Assembly: GCA_900556295.1 (NCBI GenBank) | Contig: USOK01000095.1 | Span: forward strand, 1-6,294 | Source: an uncultured bacterium | Lineage (GTDB): Bacteria; Cyanobacteriota; Vampirovibrionia; Gastranaerophilales; Gastranaerophilaceae | Direction of reading: 5' to 3' | DNA length: 6,294 nt | In this document: positions 5,635 to 6,294 of the stretch, in pieces | Layout of the letters: every line of letters starts with the position of its first letter | How positions within the stretch are numbered: the stretch's first letter is position 1 | The notes under the pieces: model-generated | The model's database searches: none | What the model was told of the DNA's origin: nothing | What the model saw: the letters and a program-made list of their open reading frames with translations, nothing else | Translations under genes and position numbers: made by a program

Positions 5635-6294
5635 TTATTTATCATCCAACAAAAAATTGTTAGCATTTTCAATCCCGTACTGTTCTAGTGCGAATTTAAA
5701 ACATTCCAACCAGTCTATTTCTTGTTCAATTTCTGGGACTTGAGCAAAAGATTTCATAACCTCAAACAGCTCTTTTAACCTTAATTTTCGTTCAAATGTC
5801 GCCTTTCTGTCACCATAACGGTATATGTAATTTGCATTGCGAACTTCATCATCAATTTCTAAAAAACAGGTTTTGCCTCTATCATTTACCCCAATAAGTT
5901 CTTTCCCAAGTTTAAAATAAGAAATGATTTCTGCTGTTTTTTCAACCATCGGAACAATTATTTTTCGATTTATAGCATCCAAAAACATATTCAATCGAGC
6001 CTCTTGCCCACTCACAGAATAATTCAATTCAGTCGCTGTACGCTCTGCAGATTGAATATTCCCTGCCATATTTTTGAAAATCCCAGTTGCACTTTCAATT
6101 GTAGATTTAAAATAATTCAAAAAATCCCATCCAACCATAGCTTTATCAAAAGATAATGGAGAAGGTGCAGTCGGCATCAGTGCAGAATCATATTCAATAA
6201 TTTTCCCTGGCTTTACATCCTGCTGACCTTTAAAGCATCCTTTTGGAGCTAAATACGGAGGATTCATCATCAATGCAAGTGCATCAATCTGCTT
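5635..6294 (-). CDS. Phage portal (head-tail connector) protein, C-terminal part (runs off right edge)
   Basis: The frame is open to the window edge, giving 219 residues that begin KQIDALALMMNPPYLAPKG. The in-frame TTG at 6273 is an internal Leu codon, not a start. Features typical of podovirus-type portal/head-tail connector proteins are visible. These are a DALALMMNPPYLAP stretch, a KPGKIIEYD segment, a long helical region FLNYFKSTIESATGIFKNM followed by SAERTATEL, and a helical tail. The portal forms the dodecameric ring at one capsid vertex through which DNA enters and on which TerL docks. The missing N-terminal part is probably longer than what is seen. It is the most upstream gene of the block and ends 53 bp before the TonB-C-like gene. 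The family call rests on sequence patterns and on the nearby terminase. Confidence 0.82.
   Translation of the reverse strand, partial: KQIDALALMMNPPYLAPKGCFKGQQDVKPGKIIEYDSALMPTAPSPLSFDKAMVGWDFLNYFKSTIESATGIFKNMAGNIQSAERTATELNYSVSGQEARLNMFLDAINRKIIVPMVEKTAEIISYFKLGKELIGVNDRGKTCFLEIDDEVRNANYIYRYGDRKATFERKLRLKELFEVMKSFAQVPEIEQEIDWLECFKFALEQYGIENANNFLLDDK

Larger units (their letters stand above)
2637..6294 (-). mobile_element. Prophage (or prophage remnant) end carrying packaging genes; extends beyond the window
   Basis: Five consecutive minus-strand genes include two phage hallmarks, the large terminase and the portal, with cargo-like genes between them. The block abuts a chromosomal-type gene at its left side, and the 169-bp gap (2468-2636) would hold the boundary if the phage ends here. 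No integrase, repressor, tRNA target or convincing att repeat is visible, so the limit is inferred from gene content alone. The right end lies outside the window. Confidence 0.65.

Noticed and set aside
6273..6275. TTG start for the portal-like frame at 6273
   Set aside because: The frame stays open to the window edge with portal-like residues (KQIDALA) upstream and no ribosome site before the TTG, so it is an internal Leu codon of a longer protein.
1..6294. CRISPR array, tRNA, rRNA, insertion-sequence ends
   Set aside because: No regularly spaced repeats, cloverleaf-like segments, rRNA sequence or transposase frames were found on either strand by reading.

Overview
The window is low-GC bacterial DNA holding a junction between host chromosome and what looks like a prophage or remnant prophage. 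The best clue to the host is the 595-residue protein whose N-terminus begins MGLAASQARFLAITSRK. I associate that opening with a recurrent family in gut Gastranaerophilales (Melainabacteria/Vampirovibrionia, the non-photosynthetic relatives of cyanobacteria). This is recall and inference, not a database result.

Host part (1 to about 2,590). The left edge carries the first 51 codons of glutamate synthase large subunit (gltB, minus strand), including the N-terminal nucleophile cysteine. Back to back with it on the plus strand is the C-terminal part of a radical SAM/SPASM protein that has lost its catalytic N-terminal half. It converges on the 595-residue protein (minus strand), which has a consensus EF-hand loop in its middle and a flagellin-like helical C-terminus. 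Upstream of that gene is a TATAAT box overlapped by a 20-bp inverted repeat, a plausible operator.

Phage part (about 2,600 to 6,294, all minus strand). Read in the direction of transcription it holds the C-terminal part of a podovirus-type portal (head-tail connector) protein cut by the window edge, then a secreted TonB-C-like small protein followed by a strong intrinsic terminator. After these come an alpha/beta hydrolase (class 3 lipase-like) with an intact-looking Ser-Asp-His triad and a C-terminal WVTINGNHVPI tag, the large terminase, and a small membrane-anchored coiled-coil protein. Portal and terminase define the block as tailed-phage packaging genes. The two genes between them are not standard packaging genes and look like cargo (morons) or virion-associated effectors. 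No integrase, small terminase, capsid gene or tRNA lies in the window.

Three minus-strand starts were moved to internal ATG codons preceded by clear Shine-Dalgarno sequences (2867, 4183, 5034). No CRISPR array, rRNA, tRNA or insertion sequence was seen. The most interesting part is the cargo pair between portal and terminase; the chromosome-phage boundary with its palindrome and hairpin, and the truncated SPASM gene beside gltB, also deserve a second look.
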